DNA of 64,000 nucleotides. Origin: Tolypeutes matacus (Eukaryota; Chordata; Mammalia; Cingulata; Chlamyphoridae). The stretch lies in NCBI GenBank assembly GCA_026826555.1, contig JAKSZT010053883.1, positions 24,716,355 through 24,780,354 on the forward strand, written 5' to 3'. Positions 51,185 through 62,867 of the stretch are shown in pieces; the stretch's first letter is position 1, and each line of letters opens with the position of its first letter. Both the position numbers and the translations under genes were made by a program. The notes below the pieces were generated by a model. The model had not been told where the DNA came from, ran no database searches, and saw only the letters and a program-made list of their open reading frames with translations.

Positions 51185-51880
51185 AGGTGTTCCTGGCACA
51201 AGGACAGGACAGGCATATAGACCAATGGAATTAAATTGAGATTTCAGAGCTAAACCTTCAAATCTACGGCCAAATGATTTTTGACAAAGGTGCCAAATCC
51301 ACTCAATGGAGAAAAGAATAGGCTCCTTAACAAATGGTGCTATGAAAACTGAATAGCCACGTGGAAAAGAATGAAGTGGTGTCTAAAGTATCTGCAGGAC
51401 CTTGTATTAGGTAATGGATTCTTAGACTTTATACTCAAAGCTTGAGCAACAAAAGAAAAAACAGATAAATCAGGCTTCATCAAAATTAGAATCTTTTGTG
51501 CATCAAGGAACATTATCAAGAAAGCGAAACGGCAACTTACAGAAGAGGAAAAATATTTGGCAAAGGCCTCTTAATAGGGGCAGATCACTAAAGAGACAAT
51601 GACAAATGCAATACATGATCCTGGACTGGATCTAGTAATGGAGGAGAAAATGCCCAAAAAGACATTATTGGGCCAATGGGAAAAATGGAATATAGACTGT
51701 ATGCTTTATATCAATGTTAAATTTCTTGGACTTGATAACTTTATTTAAGGTGGATAAGTGAATATCCTTTTTCTTAGGAAATATACATGGAAATGTTCAT
51801 GTATGATGAATGCAACCTACTCTCAAATGTTTGTAAAACAGATATAAATAGTTGATAGATGATGACTAATGATAGATGAT

Positions 51881-51924
<44 letters not shown>

Positions 51925-52075
51925 ATAAAGAGAGAGAGAATGATATACAAATATGGTGAAATGATAACAGTTGGTAAATCTGAGTATGTAGATAAGGGTT
52001 GGAGTTCTCTTTTGGTTTTGCATTATATTTGCAATTTTCTGTAAATTTGAAATTCTATCAGAAAAAAAGAATAGG
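51185..52075 (+). mobile_element. L1 ORF2 end and 3' UTR, internally deleted
   Basis: CAAATGATTTTTGACAAAGG, TATCTGCAGGACCTTGTATT, AATTAGAATCTTTTGTGC, then a jump to 3' UTR sequence (TGTATGATGAATGCAACCTA, GTTGGTAAATCTGAGTATG). Contains a (TAGA)n run at 51,884-51,924. Confidence 0.85.
51884..51925 (+). repeat. (TAGA)n microsatellite
   Basis: About ten tandem TAGA units inside the L1 3' UTR, where the sister copy at 10,175 has only ATAGATAGA. Confidence 0.95.
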
Positions 52076-52079
52076 AGTG

Positions 52080-52677
52080 TGTGGCAGTTTGATATAGTTA
52101 TGAATTCCAGAAATAGATACTGGATTGTGCTTGTAAACTGGTCTGTTCCTCTGGGCGTGATTAAGTTATGATTAGGGCTTTGATTGGGTCACGTCAGTAG
52201 GATGTTGAGTGTTGAGAACATAAAACTACATAGCAGAGCAGAGGAGTTAGTTGTTGGAGTTCTGATGAGGAGTTTTAATGCTGGAGCCCCAGGAAGTAAG
52301 CACACAGAGGAGCTTGGTCGTGAGGAAGGAGAGAAGGCCCTGGGTAAAAAGATGAGCCGTTAGCCTGATGGTTCACAGCTGGCCTTGTGGAGAGAGGCAA
52401 AGCCTAGAGAGCCTCATAGTCTACAGCTGACCTTGTGGAACTAGCAAAGGAGCTGAGCCTGGAGAGAAACGGAGCCCTGGGGAGAGAGGAACCCAGGAAG
52501 CCTGAACTCTTGGCAGACATCAGCAGCCATCTTGCCCCAACACGTGGCAATGGACTTTGGTGAGGGAAGAAACTTACACTTTATGGCCTGGTAACTGTAA
52601 GCTTCTACCCCAAATAAATCCCCTTTTATAAATGCCAACAGATTTCTGGTAATTTGCATCAGCACCCCTTTGGCTAA
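52080..52677 (+). mobile_element. Xenarthran LTR-like element, copy 3
   Basis: Starts TGTGGCAGTTTGATATAG and ends near CAGCACCCCTTTGGCTAAT. Contains GTAAACTGGTCTGTTCC, two GCTGGCCTTGTGG/GCTGACCTTGTGG steps, CCAACACGTGGCAATGG, CCCCAAATAAATCCCC as poly(A) signal. The most complete middle of the three. Confidence 0.75.
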
Positions 52678-52859
52678 TTTTCGAGTGGATCCATTCATAA
52701 CGTGCCTGTGAATTGTAGTCAGCCCCACTGCAGTCTCTGACCTCAGGCCACGGCTAGTGAGTTTGTGTCTTGAGGGAAGAGGATCAGGGACACATGTAGC
52801 CTTGGATTTTTGCCTCATTCCCTGTGACCTCATTTTTCCCTCAAGACAAAAGAAGACTT

Positions 52860-53120
52860 AAAAAGAAATTATTAAACTTGTGAGACAGAAACAGAATAGC
52901 AGCTATGTACAGCAGGGAAAGCATAAAGCGATTGAGAGGTAATGAGGTTTTTTTTGTTTGGTTGGTTGTTTTTATTACTATTATTATTGGAATAACGAAA
53001 ATGTTCTAAAAATGATTGAAGTGACGAATGCACAACTATGTGATTATATCAAATACCATTGATTGTACAGTTTGGATGGATTTATGTTTTATTAATACAA
53101 ATCAATAAAATTGATGTGTT
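52860..53120 (+). mobile_element. L1 3' end
   Basis: AGCAGCTATGTACAGCAGGG, GCACAACTATGTGATTATAT, ATCAATAAAATTGATGTGTT: same 3' end as 7,945-8,175. Confidence 0.85.
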
Positions 53121-53202
53121 TGAGAGTGGAAGTAGCTCAATGGTTAAGTGCCTGCTTTCCATGTACCAGGTTCGGGTTTCAATCCCTGGTGCCGTCTAAA
53201 AA
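53121..53202 (+). mobile_element. tRNA SINE monomer in an L1 tail
   Basis: GAGAGTGGAAGTAGCTCAAT, GGGTTTCAATCCCTGG. Perfect 13-bp duplication AAATTGATGTGTT at 53,108-53,120 and 53,203-53,215. Confidence 0.94.
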
Positions 53203-53239
53203 AAATTGATGTGTTAAAAAAAATAAAAATAAACAGAAA

Positions 53240-53362
53240 CTAACAAGAGAAAGAAAGAGAGAGAGAGAAGAAGAAGAAAGGAAGGGAGGGAGGAAAGGAA
53301 AGGAAGAAAGAAAGAGAGAAAGAGAGGAAAGGAGAGGAAAGGCGAGGAAAGGAGAGGAATTA
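53240..53362 (+). repeat. Purine-rich (GAAAG)n tract
   Basis: About 120 bp nearly all A and G on the plus strand, units GAAAG, AGGAA, GAGAGAAA. Imperfect microsatellite following an L1 A-tail. Confidence 0.95.
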
Positions 53363-53369
53363 GAGGCTG

Positions 53370-53995
53370 TGCTTCAATCAAGGTGGATGAGAAGCTTCAT
53401 GGTTTGTGCCCCCACAGAAGCTTTGAACAACCAGCAAAAACCGACAGAAACATCCTTCCCAAAGTTGGAGATAACAGAGAAAGGACTTTAGTAACAAGAT
53501 GAGTGCAAAATCAAGAAAAAGGCTGTTTAAAAGCGGAAGGATCCAGTGGCCCCTAGCTGACCCTTCTCCACCCCTGCATATGCTCAGCACAGAGCTAGCC
53601 TGGGCTGCCCGTGAGGAGCCGGGTCCCGGTTCCCGAGGCTGTACAAAACGGGTGCATGAATGTCAGACCTCATCTATCTGGTAGTGGCCTGAGGGATTCG
53701 CTGTCCCAGAACTTGCCCTTCACGTGGAAGGCAGCTCTCAGAGTTCTCCTACGAAACGCTGTGTGATGGCAAGCAGGTTGTGCTGCCTGGGGCACCGGAC
53801 TGCGACTGTAGAACATACAGTACAGTGCCCAGGACCTTGAAGAAACCGGGTCTTAGGACAGAGGGAGTATTCCTAGCTGCATGAATGGAGGAATTCCTAG
53901 GGCCAAACACGCATGCGTAAGACAAACCATGCTCAGAAAGGAGCAGGAAGGCCCCTAGGCGCTCACCTGGAACTGTTCTCTAAACTCCGTAGGAA
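53370..53995 (+). mobile_element. Possible L1 5' UTR-like segment
   Basis: GAACAACCAGCAAAAACCGA, AAAAGGCTGTTTAAAAGCGG and several CpGs. GC content is higher than around it. It directly precedes L1 ORF2 sequence. I think it is a lineage-specific L1 5' region, but this rests on weak memory. Confidence 0.35.
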
Positions 53996-54288
53996 TAGGC
54001 TGTGAAGAAGAGTTCCTCCACGGGCGTTGTGAAAAGAATGGGAGAGCTGAAGACCACAGTAACAGAAACGTCAATTCTACCCAAAGGGATTTGCAGAGCC
54101 AACGCAATCCCACTCAAAATTCCAACACCTTCTCTGCAGAAATGGAAAAGCCAATCACCAAATTTATATGGAAGGGTAAGGGACCCCGAATAGCCAAAGT
54201 CATCTTGAAAAAGAAGAGCAAAGTTGGAGGACTCACACTTCATGATCTTAAAACTTGCTACAAAGCTACACTAATCAAAACAACGTTT

Positions 54289-54611
54289 TACTTTTTTTCC
54301 TCTCTTTCTCTCTTTCTCTCTCCTTGTGCTCCTTATGCATTGTGCCTGCCATAGTACATGCTCAGCCCCTATTTGTGGAATGAATGGAAGTCAGACCCTG
54401 GTAGGCCTGCCCAAAAATCAGGGCTGACTTAAGACCTTTAGAAGTTTATAGGGCTCTTCTTTCACCCCATATGTAATTCCAAATAAAAATTAATACTATT
54501 TTGTAATACAAGTGTAAAGCAGAGCAAAAATAACTCTTACTTTTCTCATATAGACTAGATTGGTGTTTTGAAAATAATAAATTCTTTCCAGAAAAAAGAA
54601 AACTAAACTAA
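54289..54611 (+). mobile_element. 323-bp insertion of unknown origin in the L1
   Basis: Flanked by AAAACAACGTTT (54,277-54,288) and AAAACAATATTT (54,612-54,623), 10 of 12 the same. Starts pyrimidine-rich, includes a MIR-like GTGCCTGCCATAGTACATGC, and ends A-rich after an AATAAA. Looks like a retroposed transcript; source unknown. Confidence 0.5.
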
Positions 54612-54687
54612 AAAACAATATTTGGGCCAATGGAATCAAATTGAGAGCTCAGAAATCAACCATCATATTTATAGCCAACTGATTTTT

Positions 54688-54794
54688 CTTTTCTTTTCTT
54701 TTTTTTTAATTTTACTGGGAGGTCCTGGGGATTGAACCCAGGTCCCTCCATATGGGAGACGGACGCCCAACCATTTGAGCCACATCTATCCCCT
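54688..54794 (-). mobile_element. tRNA SINE monomer (minus)
   Basis: Minus strand GGGGATAGATGTGGCTCAAA, GGGTTCAATCCCCAGG. Perfect 14-bp duplication GCCAACTGATTTTT at 54,674-54,687 and 54,795-54,808. Confidence 0.95.
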
Positions 54795-56203
54795 GCCAAC
54801 TGATTTTTGACAAGGGGGAAAGACCACTCAGTTGAATAATAATAGTCTCTTCAATAGATGGTGCTGGGAAAACTGCATGTCCAAATGCAAAAGAATGAAG
54901 ATGGACTCCAACCTAACACCATAAACAAAAGTCAACTCAAAATGCATCTAAGACCTAAATCTAAGAGCCAGAACTCTAAAACACCTAGAAGAAAACTTAG
55001 GGAAGCATTTTCAGGACCTTGTGTTAGACAATGCTTTCTTAGACTTTACACCCAAAGCACAAACAACAAAAGAAAAAATAAATAAATGGGACCTCATCAA
55101 AATTAAAAACTTTTCTGGATCTAAGGACTTTATCATGAAAAAAAATGACAACCTACACAATGGGAGAAAACATTTGGAATCCACATATCTGATAAAGGTT
55201 TAATATCCAGAATATATAAAGAAATCCCACAACTCAACAATAAAAAGACAAATAACCTAATTTAAAAATGGACTAAAGACTTGAATAGACATTTCTCCAA
55301 AGGAGATATACAAATGGCCAAAATGTGCATGAAAACACGTGCAACATCATTAGCCATTAGGGTAATTCAAGTGTTGGAGAGGATGTGGAGAAATAGGAAC
55401 ACTCATTCATTGTTAGTGGTAATGTAAAATGGTTCAGCCACTGTGGAAGACAGTTTGGTGGTTCCTCAGAAAGTTATCTCTAAAATTACCATATGATCTG
55501 CTAATCCCACTTCTAGGTATATACTCAAAACAATTGAAACCAGGGGACTCGAACAGATATTTGCACACTCATGTTCAGAGTGGCATGATTAACAGTAGCC
55601 AAAAGATGGAAACAACCAAAGTGCCCACCAACCAATGAATGGATAAACAAAATGTGGCATGTACACACAATGGAATATTATTCAGCCATGAAAAGAAAAA
55701 AGTCCTGATACATGCGGCAACATCAATTAACCTTGAAAACATCATATTAGGTGAAATAAACCAGACACAAAAAAACAAATATTGTGTGATCTCACTGATA
55801 TGAAATAATTAGTATAAGTAAATTCATAGATTCAGGATCTAGAATATAGGTTACCAGGGGCTGGGGTACGGGTAAGGAATGGGGAATTAATGCTTAAATT
55901 GTACAGAGTTTCTGTTCAGGATGAAGGAAATGTCTTGGTAATGGATGGTGGTGATGGTGAATGTAATTAACACCACTGACTTACATATTTGAACATGGTT
56001 AAAAGGGGAAATTTTAGGTCGTGTGTGTTACTAGAATAAAAAAATTCTTAGGAGTGAACAATACCGTAAATCCCTAAAGTACACCATTTTATACAATTAT
56101 AAAAAATATTCTTCCTTCAATTGCATCAAAAGTACCATACTAATGCAAGGTGTTAATAATAGAGTGGTCATTGGGAACTCTGTATTTTATGCATGATTTT
56201 TCT

Positions 56204-56393
56204 TTTTTTTTTTTTTTTTTTTTAAAGATTTTATTTATTTATTCATTTATCCCCCCCTTGCTGCCTGTGCTCGCTGGGTCAGCCAACCACGCCGTGCCGG
56301 CGGGCCCGCCCTCACCAGGAGGCCCCGGGAACCGAACCGGGGCCTCCCATATGGTAAACGGGAGCCCTACTGATTGAGCCACAGCCGCTTCCC
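56204..56393 (-). mobile_element. DAS-type tRNA SINE, copy A10 (minus)
   Basis: Minus strand GGGAAGCGGCTGTGGCTCAA, GGTTCGGTTCCC, (ATAA)n tail. Perfect 12-bp duplication CATGATTTTTCT at 56,192-56,203 and 56,394-56,405, in the L1 3' UTR. Confidence 0.95.
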
Positions 56394-56933
56394 CATGATT
56401 TTTCTGTAAACCTACAACTTCTCGAATAAAAATTAAACAAACAAAACAAATACAGGCCTATTATGTAGGCAATTTTCCAGGCGCTGGGAATACAAGCGTG
56501 GACTTGACCGATAAGTCCTTGTCCTCATGGATCTTACAATCTTGAGGGGTGAGGAGGAGAGAAAGCAAGTAATTCAAGTGTTAATACATATAGGCCTTTT
56601 AGTTAGGCCAAAACAGTTTCCCAACGTCAAATTCATTAGTGAAGTGTAGGGTATGGGTATATGTACATACATACTCCCCTACCAACACAGGCTATCCTTA
56701 ACCATTCTTCTTTTTCATCAATCTGATTGATGAAAACATTTTATTCCTTTGTTGGATTTTGCAATCTCTCTGCATAACAGGAATCTTGACTATCTTATGT
56801 TCCTCTGTGAACTGCCTATTTGTAATCTTTACTTATCTATTAAGCTGCTTATTTATAGGTGCTCTGTGCATACACTGTGTATACCAGATTTCTGTATTAT
56901 AATATTTTCTCCCAACTTGTCATTTGCCCTTAT

Positions 56934-57345
56934 TTTTTTTTTTACTGACTTTATTTTTTTCTTTTTTGGTGTACAGTTCTGAGTCCCCACCCCACCCCCG
57001 CTTGTTGTCTGGGTCCATTTGCTGGGTGACCTTCTGTGTCTGTTTCTTGCCCTCTCTTTCTCATTTTTCTCCTCCTGGCTTCACTGGGATTCGATTCTAG
57101 GGACCTCCGATGTGGGAGAGAGTCACCCTGTCACTTGTGCCACCTCAGTTCCTGGTTTCTGGCACGTCTCTCCTTGGCTCTGCCCTGCGTCTCTCTTTTG
57201 TTGCGTCATCATCTTGCTGCATGGCTCGTTGCATGGGCCCGGCTCGCCTGCTCACCTTTTAATTTTACCAGGGGGTCCTGGGGATCGAACCCAGGTCCTT
57301 CCATATGGTAGACGGATGCCCAACCACTTGCCACATCCACTTCCC
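56934..57345 (-). mobile_element. Composite dimeric tRNA SINE, copy B5 (minus)
   Basis: Minus strand GGGAAGTGGATGTGGCAAGT head (two bases lost in the A box), GGGTTCGATCCCCAGG, ACGCAACAAAAGAGAGACGC, second unit AACTGAGGTGGCACAAGTGA. Flanks CATTTGCCCTTA and CATTTACCTTTA. Confidence 0.9.
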
Positions 57346-57359
57346 ATTTACCTTTATTT

Positions 57360-57544
57360 ATTTATTTATTTTTTAAGATTTTATTTATTTATTCATTTAT
57401 CCCCCCCTTGCTGCTTGTGCTCGCTGGGTCAGCTAACCACGCCGTGCGGGCGGGCTTGCCTTCACCAGGAGGCCCCGGGAACCGAACCCGGGGCCTCCCA
57501 TATGGTAAACGGGAGCCCTACTGATTGAGCCACAGCCGCTTCCC
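57360..57544 (-). mobile_element. DAS-type tRNA SINE, copy A11 (minus)
   Basis: Minus strand GGGAAGCGGCTGTGGCTCAA, GGTTCGGTTCCC, body as copy A8. Flanks share CTTTATTT. Confidence 0.95.
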
Positions 57545-57637
57545 CTTTATTTTATTTTTATTAGGAGATACCAGGAATTGAACCCAGAACCTCATAAATG
57601 GGAAGCAGGCGCTCAACCACTTAAGCTGCCTCTGCTC
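57545..57637 (-). mobile_element. tRNA SINE monomer (minus)
   Basis: Minus strand GGGAGCAGAGGCAGCTTAAG, GGGTTCAATTCCTGG. Abuts A11 directly. Confidence 0.9.
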
Positions 57638-57639
57638 CC

Positions 57640-58110
57640 TGTCTCAATTGTCTTTTAATTTGTGTTAAGTAAAATAAAATCACTGCCTGCATTGGGCATT
57701 GCCAGGAGGGACTCCTTTCCAAGAAGGGATTTTCCAGAAGAGAAAAACAATTGCCCTGCAGTAGCTTTCCAAGAAAATGAAACACACCCTGCAGGGTTAC
57801 AGATAAGCAATATCTGTTGATAAACCAGTTTGGATCCAGAAAGAAAACTTATTGAAATGGACAAGCATATGTACTAATCAATGTGTATCTGCTACCCACT
57901 GTAAAACCCCCCATGTAACATGGGAGCTTAAAGTCAGCCAGTCAGAACATTTCCTCACCTGCTTGAGCATTTGCCCTACATAAGCTTGTCCTTTCTAGTC
58001 CCTCAGTGGTGCCCCCTTCCATTTTCTGAATGGGATGCTGGCTGATTCATGAATCATTCAGTAAATCTGTGAGACCCTAAACAGCACAAAAAGTTTTTCT
58101 TTTAACACTT
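57640..58110 (+). mobile_element. Solo LTR, gamma-ERV-like
   Basis: A TATA-like CTACATAAGCTTGTCC precedes a GC-richer stretch and GATTCATGAATCATTCAGTA, GTGAGACCCTAAACAG, ending TTTTAACA. This is the R-U5 layout of old ERV1-type LTRs. No internal viral genes or second LTR are present. The left edge and target duplication are not clear. Confidence 0.5.
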
Positions 58111-58270
58111 GGTTTCAGACTATTTTGCCTTATAGAAGTTTGCATTTTTCCTCTTATCAAATTCATCAATCATTTTACACTGTGGCTTCTGGCTTTGAGT
58201 CCAAGTTGGGAATGCCTTCCTCAGTTCCACATTATAAACCTATTCACGTATTTTCTTCCTGAACTTTGAT

Positions 58271-59440
58271 GCTTTTTAACATTTAAATCTGTAAGGGAGC
58301 AGGACTCTATCTGGGTGAGAGCCCCTGCCTCTTTGTCCAAACTTTCTCAGCAATCCCCAACCATAGGTGACATGGTGGGACCTTAAATCTGTGCCTTGAC
58401 TTCCCTGCCACAGCTGTTGACAAATACTTAGCCATGCTAGGTAAAGTTGCTGCTAGGTGTGGAAAAGTACCTTCCCAGCCTGGCCTCTGGCAAACGTCTA
58501 CTAATCCATAAAACCTACCCTTTGTTCTGGGAGCCTGCTCCTTCCAGTGTCTTCAGCACCCTTAACTGGCAATTGGTGGTTCATACCCACTGGCCCCATC
58601 ACCTGAGCACAGCACCCCATTCCCACCAGGGCAGATGCCTCCCACCCTCACCCTGGGAATTTCTTTGGGGCTTGGTTCCTATAGTCAGGGCCTGGTAGAC
58701 AGTAGGCACTCCATAAATATTTGTTGGATGAATATATATACAAACAAGTGAATTGAGTGCTTACTTGTATGATGTCTTCATCTATATATGTTTTTCTAAG
58801 CACAAAATGGTATATGATTATGATAAAATATTTACAATTACAAACACCTATGACAGTGTGAGGGCACCCCATAATCCTGCCTCTTATTGATAACAACTGT
58901 GATGACTGAGGACAATTTGATGATGCAAAATGTTATTTTGAATTTTTACAACAGCTCTGCAAATAGGTTTTATTATTCCCATTTTCCAGTTGAGGAAACT
59001 GAGGCTCGTTCTAGAGTCTTTGCTCCTTTCTCTGGGACCTCCCATGGGTTAGCAAATGAAAGAAGCTGGACTCTTTTGTGGTAATTAAAGGAATAAGGGT
59101 GCCAAGCAGCCAGCTATGCCTGGTGCTCAGAGGGCTACTAGAAGTAGGAGCGTCCTCTGACGGTCTATCACTGACCTGCCCCTTTCAATCGTCCAGGGAT
59201 TCTAACGTTCTGGAATTTGGTGTGAACCCAGGACCCCACTTGGTCTTCTCTGGCAGGACCAGATTCTGGACAATGTATTCACCAGAGACTGATGGACACA
59301 CTGGTGTGGGATGAGCCCTAGATGGGGTTCCGGAGAACAGAGTCCTGATCCTGACTCTGCCACACAGTTGTAGTGGGACCCAGGCAAGTCACGACACCTC
59401 TCTGAGTTTCCAAGCATTTGTAAAATGGGGATGCACTTAG
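58271..59440. other. Old flank with MIR remnants
   Basis: MIR/L2 traces at about 58,690-58,740 (CACTCCATAAATATTTGTTG), 58,930-59,010 (CAGTTGAGGAAACTGAGGCT) and a MIR at 59,315-59,450. No gene recognised. Confidence 0.5.
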
Positions 59441-59450
59441 AACAGGGATC
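59315..59450 (+). mobile_element. MIR fragment
   Basis: GACTCTGCCACACAGTTGTA, CAGGCAAGTCACGACACCTC, TTTGTAAAATGGGGATGC. Confidence 0.8.
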
Positions 59451-59692
59451 AGCAAACTTTGGCCCAGGGGCCAAATCCAATCTGCTGTCTGTTTTTCTAC
59501 AGCCCTTGAGCTAAGAATGGTTTTTACATTTTAAACTTCATCAAAAAATTAGTGGAAATTTGTTTTCTCTCTTGTTATATAAATATCTACATAATATCCG
59601 TGATTTTGCCTCTTGGCTGGCAAATCTTAAAAGTATTTACTATCTGGTCCTTTAAAGAAAAAGTTTGTTGGCTTTTTGTTTAGAAAAATGCC
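59445..59692 (+). mobile_element. hAT-Charlie-like element, internally deleted
   Basis: CAGGGATCAGCAAACTTTGG, GCCCTTGAGCTAAGAATGGT, then TACTATCTGGTCCTTTAAAG, AAAAGTTTGTTGGC. Same family as 48,185-48,745, with the middle missing. Confidence 0.8.
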
Positions 59693-60769
59693 TAACCCCT
59701 AGGAAAAGTTTAGTCAATGTGAACTATCATTACAATGATAAGAGATAGGTATTTTTATCTCTGTTTTTACAGATGGGTAAAGGAAGTTGAGAGATGGGAA
59801 GTGGCCTGCTGTTTTTCTCGGGGCCAGTCCAGTGATTCTTGCAGCATCAGTCTGTTTGGGACTCTTTGAGGCAGCCCTGTGGCCCCCTAGGGGAATTCTA
59901 ACAACCAGCATGATCCACCCTCGGTGCATTCATTAAAATAAAAGTTTATGAGCATCTTCTCTGTCCCAAATTTTGTTCTGGACACAGAACACTGTAATGG
60001 ACAAAACGTGGTCCTTGCCCTCTTGAGATGCACATTCCAGTAAGCTCCGCAAGAGCCTGTGGGTTTGGGAACCAGCATCTAAACCCTAGTCATGACCCAT
60101 TGGTCCTCTTCTCTCTGCCCAGAGCCTGACTTTTGGGGGAAGCAAGGGTGGAAAAATGGCTCTAGTTTATTTCTTATGCTTCCCTGACACAACTTATGGC
60201 CTGAACTTGATGCTCGGATTCCCCTGGTTTGGACCTAAGCTTTTTATTTATCCAAAGCCACACTCTCTTAAATGCCTGATTCTTGCAATCTAGAGCTGTG
60301 GTTTTTCTAGATGCTATCAATGGTGTGACTTTCAAAAGCCTTTTTTAGACCCCACGTCCAGGAATTTTGAAGCTTTGCTCTAGGCTGTAAGACCTCCTGA
60401 AAAGCTATTGCCTTTGTCTGAATGGTGCAGGGAAAGGCAATAGGTCCAGAGATGGTCAGGACAGTGTGACCTAAACAAACTGCTTAAGAGCTCAAAATAT
60501 TTTCTTACTCTAGGGGGATACTAGTATTGTCTCTTATTTCACAAACAAGGAAACTGAGGCTTAGGAAACTCAATAAGTGAATCAAATCTACTCAAGTCTT
60601 CACTTTTTAGTCTCAGGTCTGCAGAAGCTACCACTGTGTTTTATTTCTTTACCTTGGGTCCTTGCAGAAGTAGACATCAACAAATATTTGTTAATAATAA
60701 TGGATGCAAAGCCAACTTTTTTGTGCATAATAATAATGATAACTAATATTTTTTTTGAGTGTTCATGGT

Positions 60770-60965
60770 TGAACAGGTACTGGACAGAGAGCTGTACATA
60801 GAGGAATTACTTAATCCTGACAACAGCCCTTTGAGGTAGGTAATATCCCTATTTTATTGATGAGAAGGTTGAGGCTTGGGGAGGTTAAGTGAGATTGCCC
60901 AAGTTTGCACAATGGTAAGTGGTGAAGCTGGGATTTGAACCAGATCTCTCCGACTCTAGGACCCA
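60770..60965 (-). mobile_element. MIR/L2-type fragment
   Basis: CTGACAACAGCCCTTTGAGG, TATTTTATTGATGAGAAGGT, GCACAATGGTAAGTGGTGAA, GCTGGGATTTGAACC: the classic reverse MIR order. Confidence 0.8.
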
Positions 60966-61339
60966 AGCTTCTAACCTCTATTATTTTTCATCCAGATCCT
61001 TGGTTAAAAAGTCCAGTTATTAGCTAAGACAGAGGCTCTGGAGCCTGAGAGTAAAGGATAGGCTCTGGACTTCATTGTTTCCCTCTTGAAGGTGGGGGCA
61101 GCTGGGTGAGCTCCAACCCAGAGGCCTCACTCCTACAGCTCAGAACTGGGCAAAGGGAAAGTGTGGTTGGAAGATGACCGAGGCTGGGCAGGCTGGAAGC
61201 TGAGAACAACTGCAGAGACAGGAGCCTAGGCCGGCTGTGCTGACCCCAGAGCAGAGGGTTGTGTGTCCCTGAATTTGAAGGCTTTCCCTTCCCGTGGATT
61301 AGGCATCAGAAATCTGTACTGGTTCAAAAGCTCAGGGTT

Positions 61340-61530
61340 TGGAGTCAGACAGCCCTGGATTTGAATCCCAGCTCCAACTACTTTGTGTGTGTGTGTGTGG
61401 CCTTGGGCAAGCCGCTTTCTCTACCTGTGTGGAGGCAGATGTGACCTTCACAACCACCCAGACTGTGGCTCTCATTTTACAGCTGAGAAACAGGCTGGGA
61501 GACCTGTATTCTAGCTCCCACTAGAATGAT
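61340..61530 (+). mobile_element. MIR with TG repeat
   Basis: GGTTTGGAGTCAGACAGCCC, TTTGAATCCCAGCTCCAACT, a (GT)8 run and GGCCTTGGGCAAGCCGC. Confidence 0.85.
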
Positions 61531-62867
61531 CTGTGTAACAATACTTAACCTTGTCTAAACTCATCTGTAAAATAGGATCTGGATGCTATTCATTCAACAA
61601 ATACTTCAGTCATGTATTATGTTCCAGGTCCTGGGAACTCAGAGACAAATAAGATCGCTTTCCTGCTCTTACAGAGATCATTCTGGGGACAGGCCATTTG
61701 TAGTGCTGTAAACGCTTATCAGTGGGTTGATAGAAATCTGAACAGAGTACAGTGGGAACACAGAGGAAGGAAAGGTCGATTCTTCCTGAGAAGTATGAGG
61801 TGACACATAAGCTGGATTTGGGTAGTTATCAGGTTGACAAGGCAGAGAGGAATGGGTGAGGCATTCTAGACAGAAGGAACAGCCTGGAAAAAAGTTTAAA
61901 AAGTCTAAAGGCATGAAACAGCAAAATGTGCTTGGGGAGCTGCAGTTGTTTAGTAGTATCAGCCTTCCAAGAAAGAAAGGACAGAAAGAGAGGCTGCCCC
62001 TGAGAGAGAGTTTTAGGAGCATAGACTCTTGAGGCAGGTAGAACTGTAATCAAATTGCCTCCTACCAAGTCTCCAGTGTACCTTGGACAGGTTGATTGAA
62101 CTCACTGGTCCTCAGTCATTCATCCAACTATTCATTCATTTGACTGTTAAACACTTACTCTGTGCTACGCTGAGTTAGGTGATCACAATACAATGAATGA
62201 ACAAGAAAATCAGGGTTGATGAATTCTTGCCCTCATGGAGCTTAAAGTCTATTGGAAAAGTCAAACCAGAACAAGTTATGTTTATTATGATTACATTTAG
62301 CTTCAAGTACAAGGAAACCTGGGTGGAGGCCCAAGGGTATCTGTCATTCTTCTCTGTCGGGACTCAGGTTGCCTCTCTCATTGTGGCTCCACCATGCTTA
62401 GTCTCAATTTGAAGGCCCAAGAGGTCATATCTACAATCCAGGAAGGGATGGAGAGGAGGAAGGGAAAGGGACGTGTGTAAGCACACAAAGACTCTCTTAA
62501 AAAGAGCTCACACTTAAGATACTTAAGACCTTTAAGAAGACTATCTTAAGAACACTTCCACCTCCATCCCATTAGCCAGTGCATTGTCACATGGCCATAC
62601 TAGGAGCAAGGAAGGCTGGGAAATGTAGTCTTTATTCCAGGTGGCCTTGTCCCAAACTGAATATTGGGAATTCTATCTCTAAAGGAAAAGAGGAGAACGG
62701 GTGTTGGGAGACAACTAGCAGATTCTGCCAAACAAGTGTAACAGGATAGTAAGTGGAAATTTTCCTGTTATATCAGAATTTGGAACATGAGTCTAAATCT
62801 GGGACAAAGAGATGCTTAGTGTCTCAAATTTAAAAAGAACCATAATAATTGGGGAGCCTCTATGTAG

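Larger units (their letters stand above)
53996..56200 (+). mobile_element. L1 ORF2 C-terminal half and 3' UTR
   Basis: Starts near AAGAATGGGAGAGCTGAAGA; then [39 protein letters not shown], and later PLWKTVWWFLRKLS and PYDLLIPLLGIYSK. Compared with 11,196-12,577 it is more broken, carries two insertions (54,289-54,611; 54,688-54,794) and keeps a 3' UTR to about 56,200. Confidence 0.85.
56640..58270 (-). mobile_element. Old L1 3' region (minus) with nested insertions
   Basis: Left: CTCTCTGCATAACAGGAATC, ACTTGTCATTTGCCC. Right: TTGCCTTATAGAAGTTTGCA, TCTGGCTTTGAGTCCAAG, ACCTATTCACGTATTTTC. These resemble an old L1M 3' region in reverse. Three SINEs and an LTR lie between the halves. Confidence 0.5.
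59693..62860. other. Old flank with MIR and L2 remnants
   Basis: MIR pieces at 60,530-60,580, 60,770-60,965 and 61,340-61,530; L2-like text near 61,580-61,680 and 62,100-62,260. No gene recognised; frames up to 114 codons (61,678-62,022 minus) have no motif. Confidence 0.45.

Noticed and set aside
53240..53362. Purine tract as a triplex or regulatory element
   Set aside because: It follows an L1/SINE A-tail and is best explained as microsatellite growth from it; no other support.
57019..57528. 169-codon plus-strand frame
   Set aside because: It reads through two inverted SINEs (B5 and A11) and has no independent support.
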